Assembly (NCBI GenBank): GCA_002437435.1 | Contig: DJPV01000014.1 | Coordinates: 15,988 to 30,783 of the forward strand | Direction of reading: 5' to 3' | Length of the DNA: 14,796 nt | DNA from: Lachnospiraceae bacterium UBA6403 | Lineage (GTDB): Bacteria > Bacillota > Clostridia > Lachnospirales > Lachnospiraceae | In this document: positions 1 to 6,786 of the stretch, in pieces | How positions within the stretch are numbered: the first letter of the stretch is position 1 | Layout of the letters: each line of letters begins with the position of its first letter | Position numbers and translations under genes: made by a program | Notes under the pieces: generated by a model | The model's input: the letters and a program-made list of their open reading frames with translations, nothing else | Databases searched by the model: none | Told to the model about the DNA's origin: nothing

Positions 1-46
1 AGTCAGCTTCTGTAAAACAGTAAATCTGATTTTGGAGGAAAATATC

Positions 47-316
47 ATGGCTAAAAGTTATAAATCAATTACAAGTATGAAGGAAGTACCAGAGCAGCTT
101 AGAAAATTACGCCGACAGTATCTGCGCTATCAACAGGCAGAAATCATTTACAGTATCTCCCATAAGAAACTTTTGGAGCTTGCCAGTGATGCAGGTGCAA
201 TTTACAGAATAGATGGAACGGTACTGATTAACAAGGATATTTTTGATACTTATCTGGAACGATTCCATGAACCGGCGACAGGAAAAGGTAGGGAGGAAAT
301 GACAGATGAGCGGTAA
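47..316 (+). CDS. DUF6462 family small DNA-binding protein (copy 1)
   Basis: An 89-residue protein. Start ATG 47 is chosen because GGAGG at 34-38 lies just upstream; a TTG at 32 would put the ribosome site inside the gene. The core at about residues 25-80 has the pattern of DUF6462 proteins: YLRYQQAE, then a short helix (KKLLELA), then AGAIYRID and a C-terminal IFDTYLERF. This is the layout of excisionase/MerR-like winged helix proteins, where 'YRID' and 'VLIN' form the wing. Known of the family: it is common in Clostridia integrative elements, often beside integrases. Inferred role: DNA-binding accessory or directionality factor. Its end overlaps the next gene by 11 bases. Two related copies sit at 306 and 12688. 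Family assignment is from memory of the motif, and the function is not proven. Confidence 0.72.
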   Translation: MAKSYKSITSMKEVPEQLRKLRRQYLRYQQAEIIYSISHKKLLELASDAGAIYRIDGTVLINKDIFDTYLERFHEPATGKGREEMTDER

Positions 317-533
317 TGTATGGATGTTCTCAGATGAGATTGACGACGAAGATCTGGAATTTATGAGCCATGCCTATGTGACCTACAATATGGCATGTGA
401 ATATTACAGACTGGGAATTAAACCCGTTGTCCGTATGGCACATGAAGCCGGGGCAGTCTATAAGATTGGGAAGAAAGTACTGATTCATAGAAGTATATTT
501 GAAGCGTATCTGCGAGAGCAGAGGAAGATTTGA
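306..533 (+). CDS. DUF6462 family small DNA-binding protein (copy 2)
   Basis: A 75-residue protein starting inside the 3' end of the previous gene, which suggests translational coupling; GGGAGG at about 291-296 is a usable ribosome site. It has an acidic N-terminus (SDEIDDEDLEF) and then the same fold pattern as the first copy: YVTYNMACEYY, a helix, AGAVYKIGKKVLIHRSIF and EAYL. The wing motif 'AGAVYKIG' is nearly identical to the other two copies, while the predicted recognition helix (KPVVRMAHE) differs, so it may read a different DNA site. The next gene starts 14 bases on. Probable role is an Xis-like or architectural DNA-binding protein. An inactive paralogue cannot be excluded. Confidence 0.68.
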   Translation: MSGNVWMFSDEIDDEDLEFMSHAYVTYNMACEYYRLGIKPVVRMAHEAGAVYKIGKKVLIHRSIFEAYLREQRKI

Positions 534-547
534 TAGAGGAGAAGAAC

Positions 548-931
548 ATGAGTGAACAGAGAAAAATAATACATGATGACAACAATGGATTAGATTATGT
601 GCTGGTGGGAGATTATTACATACCGATGTTAGCTTTGCCGGAGGAAACCAGACCGATAGGCTGCTGGGGAATGCTTCGGAAAGAATATCTGAAAAAACAT
701 AAATCGGGAATGTATTCTTATCTTCTGTTGACCGGAAAACTGGACAGCTATCTGGCAGATCTTAACGAACAGGCACAGAAACGCTTTGAGCTGATTGAAG
801 CTCAAATGAGAAGTGCTGAAAGCGTAACAGAGAAATTAAAAGCACAGAATCCTATGGAGTGGGTGCGACAGTGTAATAATATCAGGAATCGTGTGCAGGA
901 AATTGTGTTGAGTGAATTGGTATATGTATAG
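548..931 (+). CDS. tnpV: TnpV family transposon-encoded protein
   Basis: A 127-residue protein. ATG 548 is preferred over TTG 530 because AGAGGAG at 535-541 precedes it. Recognisable features in order: LVGDYYIPML near the N-terminus, LPEETRPIG, the basic stretch RKEYLKKHK, YSYLLLTGKL at about residues 55-65, a long amphipathic helix, then PMEWVRQCNNIRNRVQEIV and a C-terminal ELVYV. This order and the ending are typical of TnpV proteins, first named in the Tn4451/Tn4453 family of mobilisable clostridial transposons, where TnpV was noted as Xis-like. The biochemical role is unsettled; excision help or DNA binding is plausible. It lies in one transcription unit with the two DUF6462 genes before it and a small gene 9 bases after it. 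Confidence 0.82.
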   Translation: MSEQRKIIHDDNNGLDYVLVGDYYIPMLALPEETRPIGCWGMLRKEYLKKHKSGMYSYLLLTGKLDSYLADLNEQAQKRFELIEAQMRSAESVTEKLKAQNPMEWVRQCNNIRNRVQEIVLSELVYV

Positions 932-940
932 GAGGAGCGT

Positions 941-1120
941 ATGAGATACAGGATTGAATATGCAGACGGAAGATGCTGCAATTTTGCAAACAGCAGAAAA
1001 GATTTACTGGATTGGTTGAAACTACTGAAAGATGAAAAGATTGTTGATATTCGTAAGATTTACAAAAGCGGTGTAACAGATTCAGTTCTGGATAGTTACC
1101 GGAGTTATCTGAAACAGTGA
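941..1120 (+). CDS. Small conserved-type hypothetical protein (59 aa)
   Basis: This is a short reading frame of 59 codons plus TGA, starting at ATG 941 with a strong GGAGGAG at 931-937, only 9 bases after tnpV. The protein begins MRYRIEYADG and continues with NSRKDLLDWLKLLK, DIRKIYKSG and SVLDSYRSYL. Alternating charged and hydrophobic residues suggest a beta strand followed by two or three helices. No Cys pair, signal peptide or membrane segment is present. The strong ribosome site, dense packing in the operon and sensible composition support a real gene. I do not recognise a function; position suggests an accessory protein of the mobile element. Confidence 0.68.
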   Translation: MRYRIEYADGRCCNFANSRKDLLDWLKLLKDEKIVDIRKIYKSGVTDSVLDSYRSYLKQ

Positions 1121-1149
1121 GATAACATGGAAAGGGCAGGTATAAATCT

Positions 1150-1449
1150 ATGAAATTGACAAAGGAGATTGAAGAATTTATCAGTCTAACAATAACAGAG
1201 CACATGGGGAAAGAGTATGCAGACTGGAAAATGAAACAGCAATCTGTGACAGAGCCAGATAAAGTTGAAGAAGAATATGAAAAGGTAATTGCTTCATTAT
1301 CACCAGAACAGGAAGAGGCAATTACAAAATACTGTGATGCCATATTCAGTAGTGGAGCAGATACAGAAGAATTTTTTTATCGTCTGGGGCTGAAAGATGG
1401 ATTGAAATTAAGAAAAGTAATAAAAGGCATATTGAAATCTCTTTCATAA
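1150..1449 (+). CDS. Hypothetical acidic helical protein (99 aa)
   Basis: A 99-residue protein, start ATG 1150 with only a weak upstream AGGGCAGG. The sequence is mostly helical and acidic in its middle: a first helix (LTKEIEEFISLTITEH), a linker, then EEEYEKVIASLSPEQEEAI, and a C-terminal part with EFFYRLGLKDGLKLRK. The pattern 'about 50 residues of helices ending in a FY.LG..DG' is seen in several small Clostridia phage and element proteins of unknown role, but I cannot name the family firmly. It is the last gene of the left operon and is followed at once by a terminator at 1465-1505. There is no signal peptide or membrane segment, so it is cytoplasmic. Confidence 0.62.
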   Translation: MKLTKEIEEFISLTITEHMGKEYADWKMKQQSVTEPDKVEEEYEKVIASLSPEQEEAITKYCDAIFSSGADTEEFFYRLGLKDGLKLRKVIKGILKSLS

Positions 1450-1464
1450 GCGAAGAGTAATTTG

Positions 1465-1505
1465 AAGAGGCATTGACTACAGTGACGGTCAGTGCTTCTT
1501 TTTTT
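1465..1505 (+). terminator. Rho-independent terminator of the left operon
   Basis: Bases 1465-1477 pair with 1488-1500 over 13 positions, including two G-T wobbles, around a 10-base loop. The stem runs into seven T residues (1499-1505). It lies 15 bases after the stop at 1449, so it closes the operon of small genes. Its right arm and T-tract, AGTGCTTC plus T7, match those of the terminator at 6102-6142. Confidence 0.85.
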
Positions 1506-1640
1506 CTTTGGATTTCACAGATATCGATTATTGGAAGATGAAGGATTCTATGATAATATAAAGTAAAAAAGATGGTACGTTTTTTACAGGAAGAGATCGG
1601 AAAAAAATAATTTTTGAAATATACTTTAGAGGGAAAATGA

Positions 1641-3470
1641 ATGAGAAAAGTACAGATTAAGAAGAAACTTTATATGCAAATATCAACGATGATATTATGT
1701 GTTGTTGCGCTTACAACTCTATATTCAGTCAATGCTTTTGCAAAATCAGAAAAAAATGCAGTTGTGGGAAAAGTATATGAATTTGATAAGAATGATGATT
1801 ATGATATTTCAGAATCTGATAAATTTTCTTCTACAGATAAAGTAGAGACATATGGAGAATTTTCTCTTTTGGGAAATATTGGAAATATTTCAGAAAAGAA
1901 TGGTGTACCTGCGTATGAAGTTACTTCAGGAAATCTGAATCTTTACTATACATACAGTGATGCTTTGCTTAAAGCTGAAGAGAAAAAGTGGCATCTTATT
2001 GCTGATAACGGAAAAAAATTAGCTGGTAACAAATTAGATAAAAAAATATTAAAGGGTGCAATCATAATTCAGACATCAAAAGATAGAAAAAACTGGACAG
2101 ATATAAAGTGTCTGACGAATGCTTTTGAAGACGAACCTGTTAGAACAGAAGCTATGTATAAAACAACAGATGTGCAGATACTGAATGGGTGCTATTATCG
2201 AATTATTGTTGCTTATAAAACAGAAAAACTGGAAAAAATAAAAAAAATTGCCTTTGTTCCTGTAAAAGACTATGAATATAAAAAAATTGCGGAAGTATAT
2301 GAGTTTTATGCATATTCTCCGTCCACAGAACAAGAAGTTTCTGAGTCAGAACAAACATATGCGTTAGGAAAGAAAACAAGAGCAAAGGAATTTGATGGTT
2401 ATTCAGGAAGTTCAGAGATAGATAAAAAAGATATTCATTATAATTGGGATATTGGACAATTTTTTGTGAGTGGATTCACGGATAAAGTGAAAGAATCTGA
2501 TGGAAATGTTGTGTTCTTGAAAAATGTGGGCGATAAAGTTACCCTTTGGTTCAATTTAAAGCAGAATATCAACGAATTAAATGGCGATAAAGATTTAAAA
2601 ATAACTGATGACACAGAAGGATATGACCAATATTTTGAAACAGAAAGGACAGATTTTGGAAAAGGAACATTAATCATTAGGTATACGGATTACAATAATA
2701 ATTCATCAGAACCACAGATATATAAAAATTATTTAGAAGCAAATACTTCTGTTGGTGCAGATACCAAGGTGCAACTTTTTGAAGAAGGAGATTATGAAGT
2801 TGCATTGGATTATGAAGTAACGTCAGATCAGTTGATTGACAAAGTAGGTCATTATAGAATCTTCTTTACTTTTTCGGTCAGAAATGGAAATTGCATGGTG
2901 TATCCATTGGATGTTTCAACAGGGAGTGAATTGACAAATAGTTCTATGACTGAAAATGGATTTATGTTAGATTTGGCAAAATCTCGTTATCTTCAGATAA
3001 ATGTTAAACGTGAAGTTTTGACGGATAGTGCAGACGGTTTAGTAGAGGATACTCGTTCTAACGCACCGGCAAGAGACGGAGAAAAGTATACAGAAGAGGG
3101 GATTTATACGATAACTGCTACAAATCAATACACGAATCAAAAAACTACAAAAAAAATATATGTAGGAACAAATAATCTGATGAAAGCTGTTATGACATCT
3201 GGACTTTCAATCGAAGAAATCAATAAATTGATTTCAGAAGGTGCAACAATAGATGATGAGGGAACATTGACTTTAGCGGGAGAATCAGAAGTTGTAGATT
3301 CTTCAGACAGAACGATAAGTTCATCAGAAAATGTTGAGAAAACAACAAATAAAACATTTAATCCTAAGTATCTTATAGCTGTGGTGGTTGCTTTGGTAGC
3401 TGTAGTATTGATTGTCAGTATTAAATATAGAAAAAAGAAAAGTATTGCGAAGGAGGATGATGAACAGTGA
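1641..3470 (+). CDS. Secreted surface protein with C-terminal membrane anchor
   Basis: A 609-residue protein starting at ATG 1641 after GAGGG at 1630-1634. Residues 1-35 form a Sec signal peptide: basic start, hydrophobic core, likely cleavage after AFA. The bulk is Lys/Glu/Asp-rich and strand-rich with no motif I can name. Near residues 480-505 there is a short Ig-like or tail module (EEGIYTITATNQYT, then KKIYVG), followed by GLSIEEINKLISEGATID. Residues about 575-597 are a membrane helix followed by a basic tail (KYRKKK), so the protein should sit outside the cell, anchored at its C-terminus. No LPxTG sorting signal is present. It overlaps the lipoprotein toxin gene by 4 bases (stop TGA inside the GTG start), arguing for a joint role such as displaying, docking or translocating the toxin. 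Its function is not known. Confidence 0.85.
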   Translation: MRKVQIKKKLYMQISTMILCVVALTTLYSVNAFAKSEKNAVVGKVYEFDKNDDYDISESDKFSSTDKVETYGEFSLLGNIGNISEKNGVPAYEVTSGNLNLYYTYSDALLKAEEKKWHLIADNGKKLAGNKLDKKILKGAIIIQTSKDRKNWTDIKCLTNAFEDEPVRTEAMYKTTDVQILNGCYYRIIVAYKTEKLEKIKKIAFVPVKDYEYKKIAEVYEFYAYSPSTEQEVSESEQTYALGKKTRAKEFDGYSGSSEIDKKDIHYNWDIGQFFVSGFTDKVKESDGNVVFLKNVGDKVTLWFNLKQNINELNGDKDLKITDDTEGYDQYFETERTDFGKGTLIIRYTDYNNNSSEPQIYKNYLEANTSVGADTKVQLFEEGDYEVALDYEVTSDQLIDKVGHYRIFFTFSVRNGNCMVYPLDVSTGSELTNSSMTENGFMLDLAKSRYLQINVKREVLTDSADGLVEDTRSNAPARDGEKYTEEGIYTITATNQYTNQKTTKKIYVGTNNLMKAVMTSGLSIEEINKLISEGATIDDEGTLTLAGESEVVDSSDRTISSSENVEKTTNKTFNPKYLIAVVVALVAVVLIVSIKYRKKKSIAKEDDEQ

Positions 3471-4675
3471 AAAAGATAATAGCTTTCATCTTGTGCCTTG
3501 CGATAGGGTTGACAGGATGTTCATCTGGCAATTCCGGTAAAGATGAAGGCACATCAAGCAATACTGAGAGTCCGGCTAATTCTGAAGATTTGAATGTTGA
3601 ATTTTCTGGAATGGATGATAAGGCACTTTTAACATATATAAAGGATAAGGTGTATGAGGAAACTATCAACAATCTGGATAGCGATAAATACGTTGTTGAG
3701 GAAGTTCAGACCACTTATTTGTCAAAGGAATATCTTGAGGAGACTGCTTATAATTCTCAATCCAATATATATTTTGGATATACGCTAGAAGAATTAAATG
3801 ACTTATTTCAAGGCGACAGATATATTTTCAATTTGAGTGATGAAGGTACGACAACTGTAGAAAAATTACAAGAAGTCGCAGATACAGATAGTCAACAAGT
3901 TATAAAAAACGTGGCAATCGGAACAGGTGTAATTTTAGTTTGCGTTACGGTATCAGTAGTCAGTGCTGGCACGGGCGCTCCGGCAGCGGTGACAGCAGTT
4001 TTTGCTGCATCGGCTAAATCTGCAACGGTCGTTGCGTTATCATCGGGAACTTTTTCAGCAGTTTCAGCAGGTATTGTTAGAGGATATCAGACCGGAGATA
4101 TGGATGAAGCACTGGATACTGCTGCATTAGCTGGAAGTGAAGGATTTAAGTGGGGAGCAATTACAGGAGCGATTACAAGTGGCGGAGAAGAAGCCTTTCT
4201 GCTTAAATCAGGGACGAAAGGTGGATTGACCATGAGTGAAGTGGCAACCATACAAAAAGAGTCAAAATATCCAGTTGAATTGATTTCTAAATTTAATTCG
4301 ATGGAACAGTATGAGATTTGTAAATCTTCCGGTTTGACAGCACAAATGGTGGATGGGAAAACTGCCCTAATAAGGGAAATTGATTTGAATTATGTTGATG
4401 ATGTGACAGGAAAAACTAATTTGCAGCTTATGCAGGAGGGATATGCGCCAATTGACACGACTGGACATAAATATGAATTGCATCATATCGGGCAAAAAAA
4501 TGATTCGCCACTTGCAATATTAACGAAGGAAGAACATAGAGGAAAAGGAAATGATGCAATTTGGCATATATTAACAGATGGGTTTGATAATCCATCGAGT
4601 CAAAGTGGGTGGAGTACGATAAAGAAACAGTTTTGGAAAGATTATGCGAAGCAAGTAGTCAATGGAGGAATTTAG
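3467..4675 (+). CDS. Lipoprotein polymorphic toxin with C-terminal LHH (HNH/Endo VII) nuclease domain
   Basis: A 402-residue protein from GTG 3467, with AGGAGG at 3451-3456. Residues 1-18 form a lipoprotein signal ending in lipobox LTGC (Cys18), then a Ser/Gly/Asn-rich linker. Residues about 40-145 are an unrecognised domain. Residues about 147-205 are strongly hydrophobic, Ala/Val/Gly/Ser-rich (AIGTGVILVCVTVSVVSAG, later TFSAVSAG), like pre-toxin or translocation segments of polymorphic toxins. The last ~80 residues match the LHH nuclease family of the HNH/Endo VII superfamily: YELHH (His339, His340), PLAILTKEEH (His357) and IWH (His367). Expected activity is metal-dependent DNA cleavage. 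The SUKH immunity gene starts 2 bases after the stop, the usual toxin-immunity order. Domain calls come from motif recognition. How a membrane-tethered nuclease reaches DNA is unknown. Confidence 0.83.
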   Translation: MKKIIAFILCLAIGLTGCSSGNSGKDEGTSSNTESPANSEDLNVEFSGMDDKALLTYIKDKVYEETINNLDSDKYVVEEVQTTYLSKEYLEETAYNSQSNIYFGYTLEELNDLFQGDRYIFNLSDEGTTTVEKLQEVADTDSQQVIKNVAIGTGVILVCVTVSVVSAGTGAPAAVTAVFAASAKSATVVALSSGTFSAVSAGIVRGYQTGDMDEALDTAALAGSEGFKWGAITGAITSGGEEAFLLKSGTKGGLTMSEVATIQKESKYPVELISKFNSMEQYEICKSSGLTAQMVDGKTALIREIDLNYVDDVTGKTNLQLMQEGYAPIDTTGHKYELHHIGQKNDSPLAILTKEEHRGKGNDAIWHILTDGFDNPSSQSGWSTIKKQFWKDYAKQVVNGGI

Positions 4676-4677
4676 AA

Positions 4678-5067
4678 ATGGATATAGTGAAGTTGATTCA
4701 AAACAAACCGGATTTGATAACGTATTCACCAGCCTCTTTAGATTTAATTAGGCAAGCAGAAAAAGATTTGAATGTTTTGTTTGCAAAGGACTATGTTGAG
4801 TATGTGTCGTCATTTGGCATTGCAGTTTTTGATGGTCATGAATTGACTGGTATATGTGATAAGAAAAGATTAGATGTTGTTCGGAATACAAGGGAAGAAC
4901 GAGAATTGAATCCATTTGTCCCAGATGCTTGGTACGTAGTAGAGAATATAGGTATTGACGGAATTATTATATGGCAAGATAAGACGGGGAGAATATATCA
5001 GTCAATGCCGAATGGTCAAAAAGAGTACATTGCGGATTCGCTTGCTGAGTATTTGGATAAACAATAA
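4678..5067 (+). CDS. SMI1/KNR4 (SUKH) family immunity protein
   Basis: A 129-residue cytoplasmic protein. ATG 4678 is chosen because GGAGG at 4664-4668 precedes it; a longer frame opening at 4609 would overlap the toxin gene by 67 bases. The N-terminal pattern fits SUKH proteins: SPASLDLIRQAEKDLNVLF, then KDYVEYVSSFGIAVF, with GHELTGI after it. Later YVVENIGIDGIIIWQDKTG and a closing SLAEYLDK follow the family's beta-strand and final helix order. SUKH proteins are a major immunity class that bind and block nuclease toxins in polymorphic toxin systems. Immediate placement after the LHH toxin makes it the cognate immunity protein (inference, strong). It would protect the producer and any kin cell carrying the element. 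Confidence 0.85.
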   Translation: MDIVKLIQNKPDLITYSPASLDLIRQAEKDLNVLFAKDYVEYVSSFGIAVFDGHELTGICDKKRLDVVRNTREERELNPFVPDAWYVVENIGIDGIIIWQDKTGRIYQSMPNGQKEYIADSLAEYLDKQ

Positions 5068-5200
5068 AAAGTGCGATACTCGACCAGAGAGCATGCAGAC
5101 ATGATACGAAAAATAGAAAAGGGGAGGAGTGCCAGTATTAGTCAGAAAAGGATTAAAGTTTGCACAATAAATAAAAAATAATACGAAGGAGTAAAAGCAA

Positions 5201-6046
5201 ATGAAGAAGAAAACAAAGTTAATAATTGTAGCTGTGGTTGTAGTCGTTGCAGTGGTTGCAGGAAGTCTTGGAGCATATTTTGGATATTTCAAGCCACGCA
5301 AGGAAGCGGTAGATGCATATAATGTTGTCGTCAACGACATACAAGAAAAAAATGATCAATTGGACGGAGAAATAAAAAAACTTCAAGAATTGGTGGATAA
5401 CAAAGACCAGCCTCTTGATGAAACCACAATTGATGTTGCAAAAGAAGCTCTTAAAAATGCGGGAGCATCAGAGATTGTAATAGGAGAAATGCCAAAAAGC
5501 ACAAAAGATATTCTCAGCAAAACGAAAAAACTTAGTACACCAGTAGATTATTCAGATGAATTGACAGCGTTGTCAACTGCATATACCAATTTGGAAAATA
5601 GCAAGAAACAATATAAGCAGGTCGTGAATCCATCGGAAGAATTTGTGTTACAAAGGATTTTAACAGTTGATGATGTCGTCGATGCAAGAGCAGTCACAGA
5701 AGACCAAGATCCAAATGGAAATTTACATAAGGCAGGTGGATATACTTCAACAATTTACTTTGAAAGCAAAAATGTTGATCAAAGTGAAATTTATGTATCA
5801 GGAGAGTATTCTGATGTACTGATTGATAAAGGTACTGATGCGGGTGGTGCAATAGAAGTTTATGAAAATGTGGAAGATGCAGAAAAACGTAGAGACTACC
5901 TTGCAACTTATGATGGAACAATTTATGCAAATGGAACACATACAGTAATTGGTACTGTCTTAGTAAGGACATCTAATGAACTTACAGCAACACAGCAAAA
6001 AGAGCTTGAACAAAAAGTCATTGATGCATTAACAAGATTAGAATGA
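5201..6046 (+). CDS. N-terminally membrane-anchored protein with coiled coil
   Basis: A 281-residue protein from ATG 5201, with AAGGAG at 5185-5190. Residues 1-5 are basic and residues about 6-29 are a Val/Ala-rich membrane helix with no clear cleavage site, so it is probably an N-terminal anchor with the rest outside. Residues about 35-75 are coiled-coil-like (NDIQEKNDQLDGEIKKLQEL). The C-terminal ~130 residues form a compact alpha/beta domain (TIYFESKNVD, later EVYENVEDAEKRRDYL and GTVLVRTSNEL). I recognise no catalytic motif. It follows the immunity gene by 133 bases and is followed by a terminator, so it closes the cargo block. Possible roles are a surface partner of the toxin, a receptor-like protein or a second protection factor; none can be shown from sequence. 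Confidence 0.78.
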   Translation: MKKKTKLIIVAVVVVVAVVAGSLGAYFGYFKPRKEAVDAYNVVVNDIQEKNDQLDGEIKKLQELVDNKDQPLDETTIDVAKEALKNAGASEIVIGEMPKSTKDILSKTKKLSTPVDYSDELTALSTAYTNLENSKKQYKQVVNPSEEFVLQRILTVDDVVDARAVTEDQDPNGNLHKAGGYTSTIYFESKNVDQSEIYVSGEYSDVLIDKGTDAGGAIEVYENVEDAEKRRDYLATYDGTIYANGTHTVIGTVLVRTSNELTATQQKELEQKVIDALTRLE

Positions 6047-6101
6047 GAAAAAATGGCTAATAGATAGAGCAGAAATATTTAAGAAAAAATAATGATTATT
6101 C

Positions 6102-6142
6102 AAAGGAGCATTAACCGTAAAAAGTTAGTGCTTCTTTTTTTT
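6102..6142 (+). terminator. Rho-independent terminator closing the cargo block
   Basis: Bases 6102-6115 pair with 6124-6137 (14 pairs, with G-T wobbles at 6111/6128 and 6106/6133) around an 8-base loop, followed by eight T residues (6135-6142). It lies 56 bases after the stop of the anchored protein. The right arm AGTGCTTC plus T-run is identical to that of the terminator at 1465-1505. Confidence 0.87.
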
Positions 6143-6538
6143 GCCTTTTTTCAAAAAGCATCTGACATTGTACACTCTGCCATATGTGATTAGTGGGAAA
6201 ATAATTTTTTTTAGAAAAGCACCGTCCAAATGCCCTCTGGAACTTGCAATTAGTGAAGAAATATTTCATTTACGCATAAAAAACTTGCAAAAGGGGGTTG
6301 GTAAATACCATTTCCAACGCTTTATAGGTAGAGGAATAATTATTTTTCAAAAATCCCCCAAATCATGTCCGCTTTTGCTTGTCCCAGTACAGAGTATGTG
6401 AAGGGACTAACAAAAGTAAAAGAAAAAATGATAAAAATGCAAAAAAATATCACGATTCTTTTGCATCTTGCCAAGTCATTTGACTTTAGTAATTAGAGGA
6501 CGTTTTGGAATGTTCCTTCGTTGAACCTTGACAATCGA
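6143..6538. other. Gene-free A/T-rich tract with imperfect repeats
   Basis: I see no supportable gene here. An 86-codon frame at 6141-6401 starts inside the terminator T-tract and lacks a ribosome site. Two stretches resemble each other: about 6196-6240 and 6330-6375, both running GGAA..ATAATT, a T-run, A-run, then CC(A)AAAT.. and a C/T-rich end. A smaller palindrome TGGTA-AA-TACCA lies near 6299-6310, and GGAA-TG-TTCC near 6507-6516. These could be binding sites or decayed sequence, and the position just before the oriT-like and structured segment suggests a non-coding control region. Confidence 0.4.
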
Positions 6539-6550
6539 TAAGTGCACCCT
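6539..6550 (+). other. oriT: Candidate MobQ-type oriT nick core (candidate A)
   Basis: TAAGTGCACCCT differs at one base from TAAGTGCGCCCT, the nick-region core known for RSF1010/R1162-like (MobQ) origins. The relaxase encoded here belongs to that family. Unlike classical origins, only a weak 4-bp inverted repeat (GTTC 6512-6515 / GAAC 6523-6526) sits on its 5' side. It opens the structured segment in front of ssb. It is a candidate only; a competing site is at 7482-7526. Confidence 0.4.
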
Positions 6551-6735
6551 GAAAACCTACCAGGAGTTCTGCCATGACCTTTCTTTTCTGGAAGCAAGCG
6601 GAATCATAATGACACTCCCGATGATGGGCGGCTGACCAAAGCCTTATGGTCAGTGACCTGCTGATGCAGGCAGAGGCAGTCTGAGACGACTGCAGGTGAC
6701 AGGGAAACGCACGATAGACCGCTGATGCAACAAGT
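6551..6735 (+). other. Structured non-coding segment upstream of ssb (possible RNA or transfer DNA)
   Basis: This stretch is richer in G and C than the DNA around it, lacks a credible reading frame and contains three perfect hairpins in a row: 6632-6638 with 6647-6653 (7 bp, 8-base loop), 6657-6661 with 6666-6670 (5 bp, TGAT loop) and 6676-6681 with 6688-6693 (6 bp). A further short CCC/GGG pair brackets 6617-6628. The packing looks like a folded RNA leader or the single-stranded-DNA fold of a transfer or replication origin. I cannot match it to a named RNA class. It ends about 50 bases before the ssb start. Confidence 0.45.
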
Positions 6736-6786
6736 AATTAGTAACAATGATTAAAGGGTAAAATGCCTGGAAAGGATGTAGTAACT

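Noticed and set aside
882..1343. 153-codon - strand frame over the small genes
   Set aside because: It lies opposite well-supported + strand genes with good ribosome sites, and its Ser/Cys/Phe-rich product is typical of a shadow frame.
2076..2677. Short - strand frames inside the surface protein gene
   Set aside because: They are rich in Phe, Ile, Cys and Ser as expected for the complement of Lys/Glu/Asp-rich coding DNA and have no start signals.
4609..4677. Longer N-terminus for the SUKH immunity protein
   Set aside because: The extension overlaps the toxin's coding end, whereas ATG 4678 has a clear GGAGG and matches where SUKH proteins begin.
6141..6401. 86-codon + strand reading frame after the cargo terminator
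   Set aside because: It starts within the terminator T-tract, has no ribosome site and its composition looks like translated repeats of A/T-rich non-coding DNA.
6632..6693. Serial terminators before ssb
   Set aside because: None of the three hairpins is followed by a T-tract.
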